Shown here: piece after piece, positions 46,293-55,565 of the stretch | Numbering within the stretch: position 1 is the stretch's first letter | How the letters are laid out: each line of letters starts with the position of its first letter | NCBI RefSeq assembly: GCF_016899425.1 | Contig: NZ_CP045995.1 | Span: 1,054,001 to 1,118,000 of the forward strand | From: Burkholderia sp. MS389 | GTDB lineage: Bacteria > Pseudomonadota > Gammaproteobacteria > Burkholderiales > Burkholderiaceae | DNA: 64,000 nucleotides | Direction of reading: 5' to 3' | The notes under the pieces: model-generated | The model's input: the letters and a program-made list of their open reading frames with translations, nothing else | What the model was told of the DNA's origin: nothing | Databases searched by the model: none | Made by a program: the position numbers and the translations under genes

Positions 46293-46736
46293 TCAGCGTT
46301 TCGTGTAGATGTCGGGCCGGCGGATCTCCATCAGCCGCTCGGGATTCGCGGGCGGACCGAAACCGACCGGCCGGTACAGCGCGTGCGCGTCGGTCGTCGC
46401 GAGCATGATGCGGCGCAGCCGCTGCACCATCTGCTGCGCGAAGATATGGTCGATCAGTGCGCGGCCGTAGCCGTTGCCGCGTTCGGCCGGCAGCACGAAC
46501 ACGTCGCACAGATACGCGAACGTCGCGTGATCGGTGACGAGCCGCGCAAACCCGACGAGCCGGTCGCCGACATACGCGCCGAAGCACAGCGAGCCCTCGA
46601 TCGCCCGCTCGACTACGTCGCGCGGAATGCCCTGCGACCAATACGCGTCGCGATGCAGGAAATCGAAGATCGCGTCGATGTCGAGTTCGCGCTTGTCGGT
46701 GGAAATTCTCAGCGTGGCGGGGGTGGCTGCGGGCAC
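46293..46736 (-). CDS. GNAT-family acetyltransferase
   Basis: A 147-residue acetyltransferase. Acetyl-CoA motif FVLPAERGNGYGRALIDHI and GFARLVTDHATFAYLCDV are characteristic. Substrate unknown. I place the start at GTG 46736, preceded by CGGAGAAC at good spacing; an upstream in-frame ATG at 46847 would add about 37 residues without family similarity. Confidence 0.85.
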   Translation of the reverse strand: MPAATPATLRISTDKRELDIDAIFDFLHRDAYWSQGIPRDVVERAIEGSLCFGAYVGDRLVGFARLVTDHATFAYLCDVFVLPAERGNGYGRALIDHIFAQQMVQRLRRIMLATTDAHALYRPVGFGPPANPERLMEIRRPDIYTKR

Positions 46737-46897
46737 GTCTGTTCTCCGGTTCGAGGGGCGGAAGGCGCAGCATCGACGATACCGCGCCGTGGGGGGGCGG
46801 GACAAGGGGCACTGGAGTCCGCCGTGGACGAACAGCCGCACTGCCACCCTCGATTCGGCGACAATGGCACCCGCCGATAAACCCGAGACGCCGCTTC

Positions 46898-47521
46898 ATG
46901 ACCTTCCGCCTCATCGCCTTCGACTTCGACGGCACGCTCGCCGATTCGCTCGACAGTTTTCTCGCCGCGCTGACGGAAGCCTCGCGCCTGCACGGCTTTC
47001 GCGACGCCACGCCCGAACTGCGCCCGGCGCTGCGCGGGATGTCGGCGCGCGACATCGTTCGCGCGCTCGGCGTGCCAATGTGGAAAGTGCCGCGCGTGAC
47101 GATCGACATGCGCCGCCTGATGCGGCCGCGCGTCGCGCACGTGCAACTGTTCCCCGGCGTCGCCGAAACGTTCGACGCGCTCGCCGCGCGCGGCATCCGC
47201 ATCGCGATCGCCACGTCGAATACCGAGGAGATCGTGCGTGACCGGCTTGGCCCGCGCGCCGGCGCACGCGTCGACCATTTCGCGTGCGGCATTCCGCTGT
47301 TCGGCAAGGCGCGCCGTCTGCGCGCGCTCGTTCGCGAGGCCGGAGTGCGCGCAGACGAAGTGCTGTACGTCGGCGACGAAATCCGCGATGCCGACGCGGC
47401 TCGGCGTGCACATATTGCATTTCAGGGCGTCGCGTGGGGCTACACCGCGCCCGACGCGTTGCAGGCGCATTGCGCGACGCCGTTGCTGCCGCGCCTCGAT
47501 GCGCTGCTCGATCGCGTGTGA
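46898..47521 (+). CDS. HAD-family phosphatase
   Basis: A 207-residue hydrolase with motif I FDFDGTLADS (nucleophile Asp9, acid Asp11), motif II IATSN and motif IV YVGDEIRDADAA. It resembles phosphoglycolate phosphatase-like enzymes; the substrate is not clear. ATG 46898. Confidence 0.88.
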   Translation: MTFRLIAFDFDGTLADSLDSFLAALTEASRLHGFRDATPELRPALRGMSARDIVRALGVPMWKVPRVTIDMRRLMRPRVAHVQLFPGVAETFDALAARGIRIAIATSNTEEIVRDRLGPRAGARVDHFACGIPLFGKARRLRALVREAGVRADEVLYVGDEIRDADAARRAHIAFQGVAWGYTAPDALQAHCATPLLPRLDALLDRV

Positions 47522-47925
47522 CGCTTTCACGCACGCCACGCACGCACCCCGTCCCTCGCACGACGCGCCGCGACGACAACTGCCGCGACGACATCGCACC
47601 GCTGAAATGCCGATGACACGCGCACGCATCTCATCCATTGCATGCGCCACGCGCACGCAAAAATTGCCGCCGCCACATGCGTATCAGGTACGCCCTACCG
47701 GGCTGCGCGCGTGCTCATCGTTTCGTCTTACCAACCGTTACACAAGCCACAGCACGGTTGCACCTGCTACCCGGCCGCTCTCCTAGAATCAGTCGGGCCG
47801 GAAAACACTTCGAACGCCGCCGCGGCAGAGCGGCAGTCGAACCCGGCCCGGGCGCGCCCGGTCTCTCGCACAGCGACGGATCGTACGATCCGTTTTTCAA
47901 CCAGAGCCCCGATCGAGGAGGTCCC
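47522..47925. other. Intergenic region before the DUF4142 gene
   Basis: 404 bases without a supported gene. An inverted repeat CAACCGT/ACGGTTG lies near 47730-47760, and TAGAAT near 47784 could be a promoter element of the downstream gene. Confidence 0.4.
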
Positions 47926-48504
47926 ATGAACCGCTTTCCCCACCTTTCGCGCCTTGCCTTGTCTGCCGCTGGCCTGCTTCTCGTCGCCGTGACGGCGACC
48001 GCGCAAACCGCGCAACCGGCACCCGGCGCATCGGCTGCGCCGGCCGCGACCGCGACGCGCATCCACGAAGCCGACCAGACCTTCATCAACGACGGCACGA
48101 AGACCGTGTCGACCCAGCACGACGCCGCGCGCATCGCCGATGCGCGCACGTCGGACAGCCAGGTCAAGGCGTTCGCGCAACGCGTGTCGACCGACGATGC
48201 GAAGATCATCCAGGCGATGCGCGCGGCCAGCCCGCGCGGCGTCGACGTGCCGGCCAACGACCCCGACACGACCGTGCTGAACGGCATCAAGAGCCTGCGC
48301 GGCGCCGAGTTCGACAAGGCGTATATCGAACAGGTCGCGCTCGCCGGCCAGCAGAAGGCGATCTCGGCGTTCCAGGCCGAAATCGCATCGGGCCGCGACA
48401 CCAAGCTGAAGGAAGTCGCCCGCCAGGCGCTACCGATCCTGCAGGCGCACTACGCGGATGCACAGAAGCTCGCGCAGCGTCATCACCTCGCATCGGCGCA
48501 GTAA
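47926..48504 (+). CDS. Exported DUF4142 protein
   Basis: A 192-residue protein with a signal peptide (hydrophobic LALSAAGLLLVAVTATAQ, cleavage after TAQTAQ) and a helical DUF4142 domain (RIHEADQTFINDGTKTVSTQ to the C-terminus). Periplasmic; function unknown, members are often stress-linked. Strong ribosome site GAGGAGG; ATG 47926. Confidence 0.87.
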   Translation: MNRFPHLSRLALSAAGLLLVAVTATAQTAQPAPGASAAPAATATRIHEADQTFINDGTKTVSTQHDAARIADARTSDSQVKAFAQRVSTDDAKIIQAMRAASPRGVDVPANDPDTTVLNGIKSLRGAEFDKAYIEQVALAGQQKAISAFQAEIASGRDTKLKEVARQALPILQAHYADAQKLAQRHHLASAQ

Positions 48505-48631
48505 TTCATCCGATGCAGCGCCGCGCATCGCGCGCGGCGCACCGTTTCCCCCGCCGTCGCGCCGCCGCCTCCCCTGCCGGCGGCGCGACGCACGTCTCGA
48601 GCATCGAGCGCTCCGCCTCGCACGTCACGCG

Positions 48632-49231
48632 TTACGTCGCCAGCTTCGCGTCGAGTCGCGCCCGCACTTCCGGCCATTCGTCGTCGATGATGCTGAAGCG
48701 CACCGAGTTGCGCTTGCGGCCATCCGGCATGATCCGTTCGTGACGCACGATGCCCTCCTGTTTCGCACCGAGCCGCAGGATCGCCGCGCGCGATTTCTCG
48801 TTCAGCTCGTCCGTCGTGAACTGCACGCGCACGCATCGCAGCGTGTCGAACGCATAGCCCAGCAGCAACCGTTTCGCTTCGGTATTCGCGCGCGTACGCT
48901 GCGCCGATTCGCTCAGCCACGTATGACCGATCTCGAGCTTGCGATTCTTGCGGTCGATCTTCCAGAAGCGCGTGCTGCCGATGGCGCGGCCCGACGCGCG
49001 ATCGACGATCACGAACGGCATCACGGTGCCGGCCGCCCGCCCCTGCAACGCCGTGTCGATGTAGGCGTCGACCGTCTGCGCGCCGGGCACGACCGTGACC
49101 TTCAGGTTCCACAACGCGCCGTCAGCCGCGGCATCCAGCAGCGCCTGCCGGTCGGATGTGTCGAGCGGACGCAGGACGACACGTGCGCCGGTGAGGGTCG
49201 GTTGTTCGAGGAAAGACGATGCGTCGGTCAT
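48632..49231 (-). CDS. RimJ/RimL-type GNAT acetyltransferase
   Basis: A 199-residue acetyltransferase with LTGARVVLRPLDTSDRQALL, IGSTRFWKIDRKNRKLEIGH and TRANTEAKRLLLGYAFDTL, typical of the ribosomal-protein/N-terminal acetyltransferase branch. Substrate unknown. ATG 49231. Confidence 0.87.
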   Translation of the reverse strand: MTDASSFLEQPTLTGARVVLRPLDTSDRQALLDAAADGALWNLKVTVVPGAQTVDAYIDTALQGRAAGTVMPFVIVDRASGRAIGSTRFWKIDRKNRKLEIGHTWLSESAQRTRANTEAKRLLLGYAFDTLRCVRVQFTTDELNEKSRAAILRLGAKQEGIVRHERIMPDGRKRNSVRFSIIDDEWPEVRARLDAKLAT

Positions 49232-49290
49232 GACGGGATTCCGGAAAATGACGGCGATGGCGGCGAAACGCCCATCATACGGCGGTGCCG

Positions 49291-50205
49291 CTAGCCGAGG
49301 TGGGCGGCCAGCCGGCGGCGGATCGCCTTCGCTTCGGCGCGCAGCGCATCGGCGAACGCGTCGACGAGCAGGTTCTTCGGCCGGTGCTCGGGCACGATCA
49401 CGCTGACCCGGTACGGAAACGACCGCGTCAGCGGCCGCACGTGCAGGTCGCGGCCGACGAAATCGAGCGCGGTGAGCGGGTTGACGATCGCGGCGCCGAG
49501 CCCCTGCCGCACGAACGCACACACCGACACGGCCGACGGCGTGTCGACCACCGAGCGCGGCGCGATGCCGAGTTGCGCGAACGCCTCGTCGATCAGGATG
49601 CGATACGGATCGTTCAGCGACAGGCTCACGAACGGGCGATCGGCGAGATCCAGCAGGTCGATCGCGTCCTGCGCGAGCAGCGGATGGCCGCCGGGCAGCA
49701 CGCACACTTCATCCACTTCGAGCAGCGGCGTGAGCACCGTGCCGGCCGGCGCGACATCGCGCTCGGTCAGCCCCAAATCGTAACGCTGCGCGGTGAGCCA
49801 CTCCTCGAGCACCGGCGACTCCTGCGTCGCGACCGATACGCTGACGCCCGCATGCGCGTCGTGAAAGCGCCGGCATGCACCGGGCAGGATCGCGTGCGAG
49901 AACGCCGGCAACGCGATTACCGACAGTTGCCCGTCGCGAAACTCGCGCAGGCGCGCGGCCGTCGCCGCGATGCGTTCGAGCCCCGCATACGCGAGCCGCA
50001 CATCGTCGAACAGCGTGAGCGCGGCCATCGTCGGGCGCAGCCGGCCGTGCGCGCGTTCGAACAGCGCAAAGCCGACGACCTGCTCCATCCGCGCCAGTTC
50101 GCGGCTGATCGTCGGCTGCGACGTGTACAGCATCTCGGCCGCGCGCGTCGTGCTGCCGGTGACCATCAGCGCGCGGAAAACCTCGATATGACGGTGCGTC
50201 AGCAT
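49291..50205 (-). CDS. lysR: LysR-family regulator, probable activator of lysA
   Basis: A 304-residue LysR-type protein. N-terminal HTH (TTRAAEMLYTSQPTISRELA, 19-38) and a ligand domain. It diverges from lysA, the same arrangement in which LysR activates lysA in response to diaminopimelate in enteric bacteria. A long inverted repeat lies in the intergenic region. Confidence 0.88.
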   Translation of the reverse strand: MLTHRHIEVFRALMVTGSTTRAAEMLYTSQPTISRELARMEQVVGFALFERAHGRLRPTMAALTLFDDVRLAYAGLERIAATAARLREFRDGQLSVIALPAFSHAILPGACRRFHDAHAGVSVSVATQESPVLEEWLTAQRYDLGLTERDVAPAGTVLTPLLEVDEVCVLPGGHPLLAQDAIDLLDLADRPFVSLSLNDPYRILIDEAFAQLGIAPRSVVDTPSAVSVCAFVRQGLGAAIVNPLTALDFVGRDLHVRPLTRSFPYRVSVIVPEHRPKNLLVDAFADALRAEAKAIRRRLAAHLG

Positions 50206-50222
50206 GGCCGTATATATCAGAA

Positions 50223-50308
50223 ATGAATCGAATGAAGATAAACAGGCATTTTACCGTATAGCTTTTCAGGCGCATCATCCGGCTATCCGTTCATTCGATC
50301 CGATTCAT
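50223..50308. promoter_or_regulatory. Candidate LysR sites between lysR and lysA
   Basis: ATGAATCGAATGAA at 50223-50236 and TTCATTCGAT-C-CGATTCAT at 50290-50308 are related as inverted copies. The region between is AT-rich. Symmetry and position near both starts fit LysR binding. Confidence 0.45.
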
Positions 50309-50313
50309 CCGCC

Positions 50314-51552
50314 ATGTCCCTCGATTCCCGCCAGCTCGCGACGCTCGCGCAGCAATACGGCACCCCGCTGTGGGTGTACGACGCCGACGTCATTCGCGAC
50401 CGCATCGCCCAACTGCGCCAGTTCGACGTGATCCGCTATGCGCAGAAGGCAAATTCGAACGTCCATATCCTGAAGCTGATGCGCGACGAAGGCGCATGCG
50501 TCGACGCCGTGTCGCTCGGCGAGATCGAGCGCAGCCTCGCGGCCGGGTTCAGCCCGGGCGGCGAGCCGGAAGGCGTCGTATTCACGGCCGACCTGATCGA
50601 CCGCCCGACGCTCGCGGCGGTGCTGAAGCACGGCGTGACCGTGAACGCCGGCTCGCTCGACATGCTCGCGCGCATCGGCGAGCAGGCGCCCGGCCACCGC
50701 GTGTGGCTGCGCGTCAACCCCGGGTTCGGCCACGGCCACAGCAACAAGACCAACACCGGCGGCCCGCAGAGCAAGCACGGCATCTGGATCGACGACGTGC
50801 CGCGTGCGATCGAGATCGTGCGCCAGTACGGGCTGAAGCTGGTCGGCATCCACATGCACATCGGGTCGGGCGTCGACTACGGCCACCTGTCGCAGGTGTG
50901 CGATGCGATGGTCGATCTCGTCACGTCGCTCGGCCACGACATCGACGCGATCTCGGCCGGCGGCGGCCTGTCGATTCCGTATCGCGACGGCGAGCCGCGC
51001 GTCGACGTCGGACACTACTTCAGCCAGTGGGACGCCGCGCGCAAGCGCATCGAACGGCATCTCGGCCATCCGGTGCGCATCGAGATCGAACCGGGCCGCT
51101 TTCTGGTTGCCGAAGCCGGCACGCTCGTCACCGAGGTGCAGGCCGTCAACCGCCGGCCGAAGCACGATTTCGTGCTGATCGACGCGGGCTTCAACGACCT
51201 GATGCGCCCGTCGATGTACGGCAGCTATCACGCGGTGTCGGTGCACGCGCACGATGGCGCGTTGCCCGCCGGCCGGCCGCTCGTCGACCTCGCGATCGCC
51301 GGGCCGCTGTGCGAATCGGGGGACGTGTTCACGCAGGACGCAGGCGGCGTGGTCACGCACCGCAAGCTCGCGCAGCCGCAGATCGGCGACCTGCTGTTCC
51401 TGCACGACGCCGGCGCGTACGGCGCGTCGATGTCCTCGAACTACAACAGCCGGCCGCTCGCGCCGGAAGTGCTCGTCGATCGCGGCACGCCGCGGCTCAT
51501 CCGCCGCCGGCAGACGATCGGCGAATTGCTCGCGCTCGAAACGTTCGAGTAA
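50314..51552 (+). CDS. lysA: Diaminopimelate decarboxylase
   Basis: A 412-residue PLP enzyme of the alanine racemase-fold decarboxylases, converting meso-diaminopimelate to lysine. PLP Lys45 in YAQKANSN, HMHIGSGVDY, GGGLSIPY and the substrate-binding DAGAYGASMSSNYNSRP are present. ATG 50314. Ends at a strong terminator. Confidence 0.95.
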   Translation: MSLDSRQLATLAQQYGTPLWVYDADVIRDRIAQLRQFDVIRYAQKANSNVHILKLMRDEGACVDAVSLGEIERSLAAGFSPGGEPEGVVFTADLIDRPTLAAVLKHGVTVNAGSLDMLARIGEQAPGHRVWLRVNPGFGHGHSNKTNTGGPQSKHGIWIDDVPRAIEIVRQYGLKLVGIHMHIGSGVDYGHLSQVCDAMVDLVTSLGHDIDAISAGGGLSIPYRDGEPRVDVGHYFSQWDAARKRIERHLGHPVRIEIEPGRFLVAEAGTLVTEVQAVNRRPKHDFVLIDAGFNDLMRPSMYGSYHAVSVHAHDGALPAGRPLVDLAIAGPLCESGDVFTQDAGGVVTHRKLAQPQIGDLLFLHDAGAYGASMSSNYNSRPLAPEVLVDRGTPRLIRRRQTIGELLALETFE

Positions 51553-51576
51553 CCCGCGCGCGGCGTGACGAACGCC

Positions 51577-51617
51577 AACGGCCAGGCTTGCCGCTACCGG
51601 TAGCCTGGCCGTTTTGC
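51577..51617 (+). terminator. Intrinsic terminator of lysA
   Basis: Perfect 12-base arms AACGGCCAGGCT (51577-51588) and AGCCTGGCCGTT (51602-51613) around a 13-base loop, ending in a short T run (GTTTTG). Confidence 0.8.
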
Positions 51618-51696
51618 CTGGGGTCTTGCTGCCGGGCGCAGGATCGCTATCGTGCGTTCGGCAGCAACGGGCTTGCCGCCAGCCGCGGCGCCTGCA

Positions 51697-52584
51697 TCAC
51701 CCCACGCGCTGCACGGGCGCCATCTTCGAGAAGTACTTCGCGCCCGCCACGCAGCCGACCACGATTACCGTCACGACGACCATCGACGGCGGCACCGTCT
51801 CGTGCAGCAGCCCGGCCGCGAGCAGGAAGCCGAAGAACGGCTGCAGCAGCTGCAACTGGCCGACGCCTGCAATCCCGCCGAGCGCCAGCCCGCGATACCA
51901 GAACACGAAGCCGATCAACATGCTGAACAGCGACACGTACGCGAGCCCCCACAGCGCGGCGGCATCGACGCCGTCGAACGACGCGGGCCACGTCAGCCAC
52001 GTGAGCGGCAGCATCAGCGGCAGCGACAGTACGAGCGCCCACGAGATCACCTGCCAGCCGCCGAGCTGGCGCGACAGGCGCGCGCCTTCCGCATAACCGA
52101 GCCCGCACGCGACGATCGCGGCCAGCATCAGCGCATCGCCGACCACCGACGCGTGCCCGCCGTTGCGCAGCGCGAACGCGGCCACCGCGCCGCTGCCGAC
52201 GATCGAAAAGATCCAGAACGGCAGCCGCGGCCGCTCGCCGCCGCGCCACACGCCGAACAGCGCGGTCGCGAGCGGCAGCAGCCCGACGAACACGATCGCA
52301 TGCGCGGACGTCACGTGCTTCAGCGCAAGCGCCGTCAGCAACGGAAAACCGACCACGACGCCGAGCGCGACGACGGCCAGCGACACGGCCTCGGTGCGCG
52401 ACGGCCGCTTCTGCTTCAGCACGACGAGCAGCAGCAGGCCGAGCGCGCCGGCGATCGTCGCGCGGGCGAACGTGAGAAACAACGGGTCGAGCCCTTGCAC
52501 CGCGACCCGTGTCGCGGGCAGCGAGCCACTGAAGATGATGACGCCCAGCATGCCGCTGAGCCATCCGTCGGTCGTCTTTTGCAC
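51697..52584 (-). CDS. EamA/DMT-family exporter
   Basis: A 295-residue protein with ten membrane segments and the two EamA halves (ATRVAVQGLDPLFLTFARA; YVSLFSMLIGFVFWYRGLAL). Members export amino acids or other metabolites. GTG at 52584 follows AGGA; TTG at 52590 is an alternative. It diverges from a MocR regulator that probably controls it. Confidence 0.86.
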   Translation of the reverse strand: MQKTTDGWLSGMLGVIIFSGSLPATRVAVQGLDPLFLTFARATIAGALGLLLLVVLKQKRPSRTEAVSLAVVALGVVVGFPLLTALALKHVTSAHAIVFVGLLPLATALFGVWRGGERPRLPFWIFSIVGSGAVAAFALRNGGHASVVGDALMLAAIVACGLGYAEGARLSRQLGGWQVISWALVLSLPLMLPLTWLTWPASFDGVDAAALWGLAYVSLFSMLIGFVFWYRGLALGGIAGVGQLQLLQPFFGFLLAAGLLHETVPPSMVVVTVIVVGCVAGAKYFSKMAPVQRVG

Positions 52585-52668
52585 GGTCAATCCTGAATGG
52601 AAAGTGGATGACCGATGATCCGCCGCCGGCGAAAACGGCGTAAGCTACAGCCCAATACAATTCAGACA

Positions 52669-52697
52669 AACTGTACTGGACAACCGGCCGTACAGTT
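52669..52697. promoter_or_regulatory. Candidate MocR operator
   Basis: Perfect 8-base inverted repeat AACTGTAC ... GTACAGTT with a 13-base spacer, between the divergent exporter and MocR genes and close to the MocR start. Confidence 0.6.
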
Positions 52698-52708
52698 CAT
52701 CGTCCGCC

Positions 52709-54184
52709 ATGCGCCCTTCCGCCCCGATTCCCGCTCCGCCCGCACCGTCGCGCACGCGCGTGGAAACCGTCATGGACACCCTGCGCGCGCGGATCGCGAG
52801 CCGCGCGCTGATGCCCGGTGCGCGCGTGCCGTCGATCCGGATGATGGCCGACGCGCTCGACGTATCGAAATCGACGGTCGTCGATGCGTACGAGCGGCTC
52901 GCGAGCGAAGGCGTGCTCGTCGCACGGCGCGGTTCGGGCTTCTATGTGTCGGGCCACGCACCGCCGCTCGCGCTCGCCGAGCTGGGCCCGCGCCTCGATC
53001 GCGAGCTCGATCCGCTGTGGCTGTCGCGCCAGTCGCTCGAAGCGGCGCCGACGTCGGTGAAGCCCGGTTGCGGGTGGCTGCCGTCGTCGTGGCTGCCCGA
53101 CGAAAGCCTGCGTCGCGCGCTGCGCGCCGTGTCGCGCGACGAAGCCGATGCGCTGACCGACTATGCGACGCCGCTCGGCCTGCCCGCGCTGCGCCAGCAG
53201 CTTGCATGGCGGCTCGCGCAGCACGGCGTCCACGCGGAACCCGCGCAGATCATGCTGACCGACGGCGGCACGCACGCGCTCGACCTCGTGTGCCGCCTGC
53301 TGCTGGAGCCGGGCGACACCGTCGTGCTCGACGATCCGTGCTACTTCAACTTCCAGGCGCTGCTGCGCGCGCACCGTGCGCGGATCGTCAGCGTGCCGTT
53401 CACGCCGAACGGCCCCGATCTCGTGCGCTTCGAGCAAGCACTCGCCGAGCATCGACCGCGCCTGTACATCACCAACGCCGCGCTGCACAACCCGACGGGC
53501 GCGACGCTCGCGCCGCCCGTCGCGCACCGGCTGCTGACGCTCGCGGCCGAGCACGGCCTGCTGATCGTCGAGGACGACATCTTCGCGGATTTCGAGAGCA
53601 CGCCCGCGCCGCGCCTCGCGGCGTTCGACGGGCTGTCGCGCGTCGTGTCGATCGGCAGCTTCTCGAAGACGCTGTCGGCCGCGATCCGCTGCGGCTATGT
53701 CGCCGCGCGGCCGGAATGGATCGACGCGCTCGTCGACCTGAAGCTCGCGACGTCGTTCGGCAACGCGCAGATCGGCGCCAACGTCGTGCATCGGCTGCTG
53801 ATCGACGGCACGTACCGGCGCCATCTCGACAGCCTGCGCGCGCGGCTCGCGGATGCGATGGGCGAGACGATCCGGCGCCTCGCGCGAGCCGGGCTCGGGA
53901 TCTGGACGGAGCCGCGCGGCGGGTTGTTCGTGTGGGCGCAATTGCCGGACGGGCTCGACGCGGCGCGCGTCGCACGTCATGCGCTGGACCACGACGTGGT
54001 GCTCGCGCCGGGCGACGTATTCAGCGTGTCGCGCAGCGCGTCGTCGTACATGCGCTTCAACGTGTCGCGCTGCAAGGGGCCGGCGGTGTTCGATGCGCTC
54101 GCGCGGGCGATGGACGCGGTGCGGGTGGGAGAGCGCGGCGGCGCGCAAGCCGATGCAGGCCGGGGCGTGCTGGCTGATGAATGA
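52709..54184 (+). CDS. MocR/PdxR-family regulator (GntR HTH plus aminotransferase domain)
   Basis: A 491-residue fusion. N-terminal GntR winged helix (about 15-85, RVPSIRMMADALDVSKSTVV) and a class I aminotransferase-like domain binding PLP (Lys320 in SFSKTLSA; HNPTGATL). Such proteins sense amino acids or pyridoxal phosphate and control adjacent transport or metabolism genes, here the divergent EamA exporter. Start ATG 52709. Confidence 0.92.
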   Translation: MRPSAPIPAPPAPSRTRVETVMDTLRARIASRALMPGARVPSIRMMADALDVSKSTVVDAYERLASEGVLVARRGSGFYVSGHAPPLALAELGPRLDRELDPLWLSRQSLEAAPTSVKPGCGWLPSSWLPDESLRRALRAVSRDEADALTDYATPLGLPALRQQLAWRLAQHGVHAEPAQIMLTDGGTHALDLVCRLLLEPGDTVVLDDPCYFNFQALLRAHRARIVSVPFTPNGPDLVRFEQALAEHRPRLYITNAALHNPTGATLAPPVAHRLLTLAAEHGLLIVEDDIFADFESTPAPRLAAFDGLSRVVSIGSFSKTLSAAIRCGYVAARPEWIDALVDLKLATSFGNAQIGANVVHRLLIDGTYRRHLDSLRARLADAMGETIRRLARAGLGIWTEPRGGLFVWAQLPDGLDAARVARHALDHDVVLAPGDVFSVSRSASSYMRFNVSRCKGPAVFDALARAMDAVRVGERGGAQADAGRGVLADE

Positions 54185-54243
54185 TCGAGGCCGGCAACAT
54201 TCTTCTTGCCGAACAGATCCGCAACGCCCGAGTTGCATCGGTC

Positions 54244-54284
54244 AAGATGCCGTGATTCACCCATCGAAAATCGTACCTGTCTCA
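54244..54284. repeat. Left flanking direct repeat of the M35 island
   Basis: AAGATGCC (54244-54251) and ACCTGTCTCA (54275-54284) recur in the same order right after the second island gene. Confidence 0.7.
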
Positions 54285-54345
54285 TAGACGGGCATACCTT
54301 CTTAAATCGATAGTAGCCCCCTCATTCCGGATAACTATCGAGTCC

Positions 54346-55050
54346 ATGGGCCTAACTTTCAACTCACACGACACCACACGCCAAGAAGAAGACGAAGAGT
54401 GGATTTGCGTCGGGACCACCTGTACCAACACAATACCCGGTTCCATTCACGCTATCGAACTCGACATGACGCAAATCTGCGAGAACATGTCGAACAAGAC
54501 GTTCAGGCGGTTAATTGCACGTCTGCGTGACGCTGCAGTCGTCCTGATTCGCGAGCGGATGGAGGCGCTCGCCGCTTGGGATCAGGAAGAACAAAGCCGC
54601 GTCCGGACGTGGTTCGGGCGATCTGACGAAACAGTCCGGCAACGTTTGGGCATCGGGTTACCCAAGCTTCTGAGCGTCATGCAGCAACTCGAACCCGAGA
54701 ACGTCATCAGATGGGACGAGCAAACGCAGAGGAACATAACGTGCACCGTATTTCCCGACAATTGGATTACGGATGCAGCAGTATGCAAACCCGACTCACA
54801 CAAACGAATGATTGCAATTTATCCGCACTTCTGCACGCTTCCCGATGCTCGGCTTTCTACGAACTGCAAGCTGAAAGTGCTGATTCACGAGTGCACGCAC
54901 TATATCGACACCTTCGATTCAAACGACGAAATCTATGGATTCGGCACCGGCCTGAAATATTGGGCTCAGACACACGCGGATGTAGCAATCGACAATGCAG
55001 ACAGCCTCGCTTGTTATATTTCATTTTTCGACGACCGGACCCTGTGGTGA
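54346..55050 (+). CDS. M35-type (aspzincin) metallo-endopeptidase, candidate toxin
   Basis: A 234-residue protein. The C-terminal 60 residues match the bacterial Lys-specific metallo-endopeptidase/deuterolysin pattern: zinc motif HECTH (181-185), a following SNDEIYG whose Asp194 suits the third ligand, and NADSLACYISFF. No signal peptide is seen, as in domains delivered by type VI secretion. Nine cysteines. The gene is clearly lower in GC than its neighbours and uses codons rare elsewhere in the window. Followed by a small exported protein that may be its immunity partner. Confidence 0.85.
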   Translation: MGLTFNSHDTTRQEEDEEWICVGTTCTNTIPGSIHAIELDMTQICENMSNKTFRRLIARLRDAAVVLIRERMEALAAWDQEEQSRVRTWFGRSDETVRQRLGIGLPKLLSVMQQLEPENVIRWDEQTQRNITCTVFPDNWITDAAVCKPDSHKRMIAIYPHFCTLPDARLSTNCKLKVLIHECTHYIDTFDSNDEIYGFGTGLKYWAQTHADVAIDNADSLACYISFFDDRTLW

Positions 55051-55523
55051 TATCTCCCGCTCGCATGATCAGCATGGCAATCTGTACTTGCCTGTCGTTC
55101 CCGATTTCGTCCACTGCATGTACCGTTTCCGAAGACATGCTCGACAGCGTCCCGCTCAATTCCGATGCCATTCCCAACAAGGATCGCGTCAGAATAGCGG
55201 AGATGGTCATCCGTGCGCGCGAGTGGCCTGACGCCGAAATTCGAGGCATCGTCACGGCCGGCGCCTACATTGGCGAAACGAATCCGCAGGCACTCGCGCG
55301 GCAAAGATCGATGCACTTGACAGACTATCTGGTTCAACTAGGAGTCAAGCGCGAAAACATATGGTCGGACACCCACATGATTTCGAAGCCCTATCCGAAA
55401 GACAGTGCGGGTTACGAAGGCTATCTTCAGATTGGAGTGACGCTGGTCCCCATATGCAACGGTGGATGTCAGCATCTGTGCGGTGACCCGCGCGTCGCGC
55501 CGACATCCAGGGCACTCCGTTAA
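55047..55523 (+). CDS. Small exported protein, candidate immunity partner
   Basis: About 158 residues. Starts GTG 55047 (overlapping the M35 stop) or ATG 55065; both lead into a signal-like segment (MISMAICTCLSFPISSTACT). The remainder has an OmpA-like stretch (ARQRSMHLTDYLVQLGV, near 55290-55340) and a Cys-rich end. Periplasmic location would suit protection against a periplasmic peptidase. Low GC like its neighbour. No family assigned with certainty. Confidence 0.65.
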   Translation: MISPARMISMAICTCLSFPISSTACTVSEDMLDSVPLNSDAIPNKDRVRIAEMVIRAREWPDAEIRGIVTAGAYIGETNPQALARQRSMHLTDYLVQLGVKRENIWSDTHMISKPYPKDSAGYEGYLQIGVTLVPICNGGCQHLCGDPRVAPTSRALR

Positions 55524-55551
55524 GATGCCAAAGTAACGCAAACCTGTCTCA
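55522..55551. repeat. Right flanking direct repeat of the M35 island
   Basis: AAGATGCC (55522-55529) and ACCTGTCTCA (55542-55551), the same pair as at 54244-54284 but 12 instead of 23 bases apart. Confidence 0.7.
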
Positions 55552-55565
55552 GGGCCTCACCCGCG

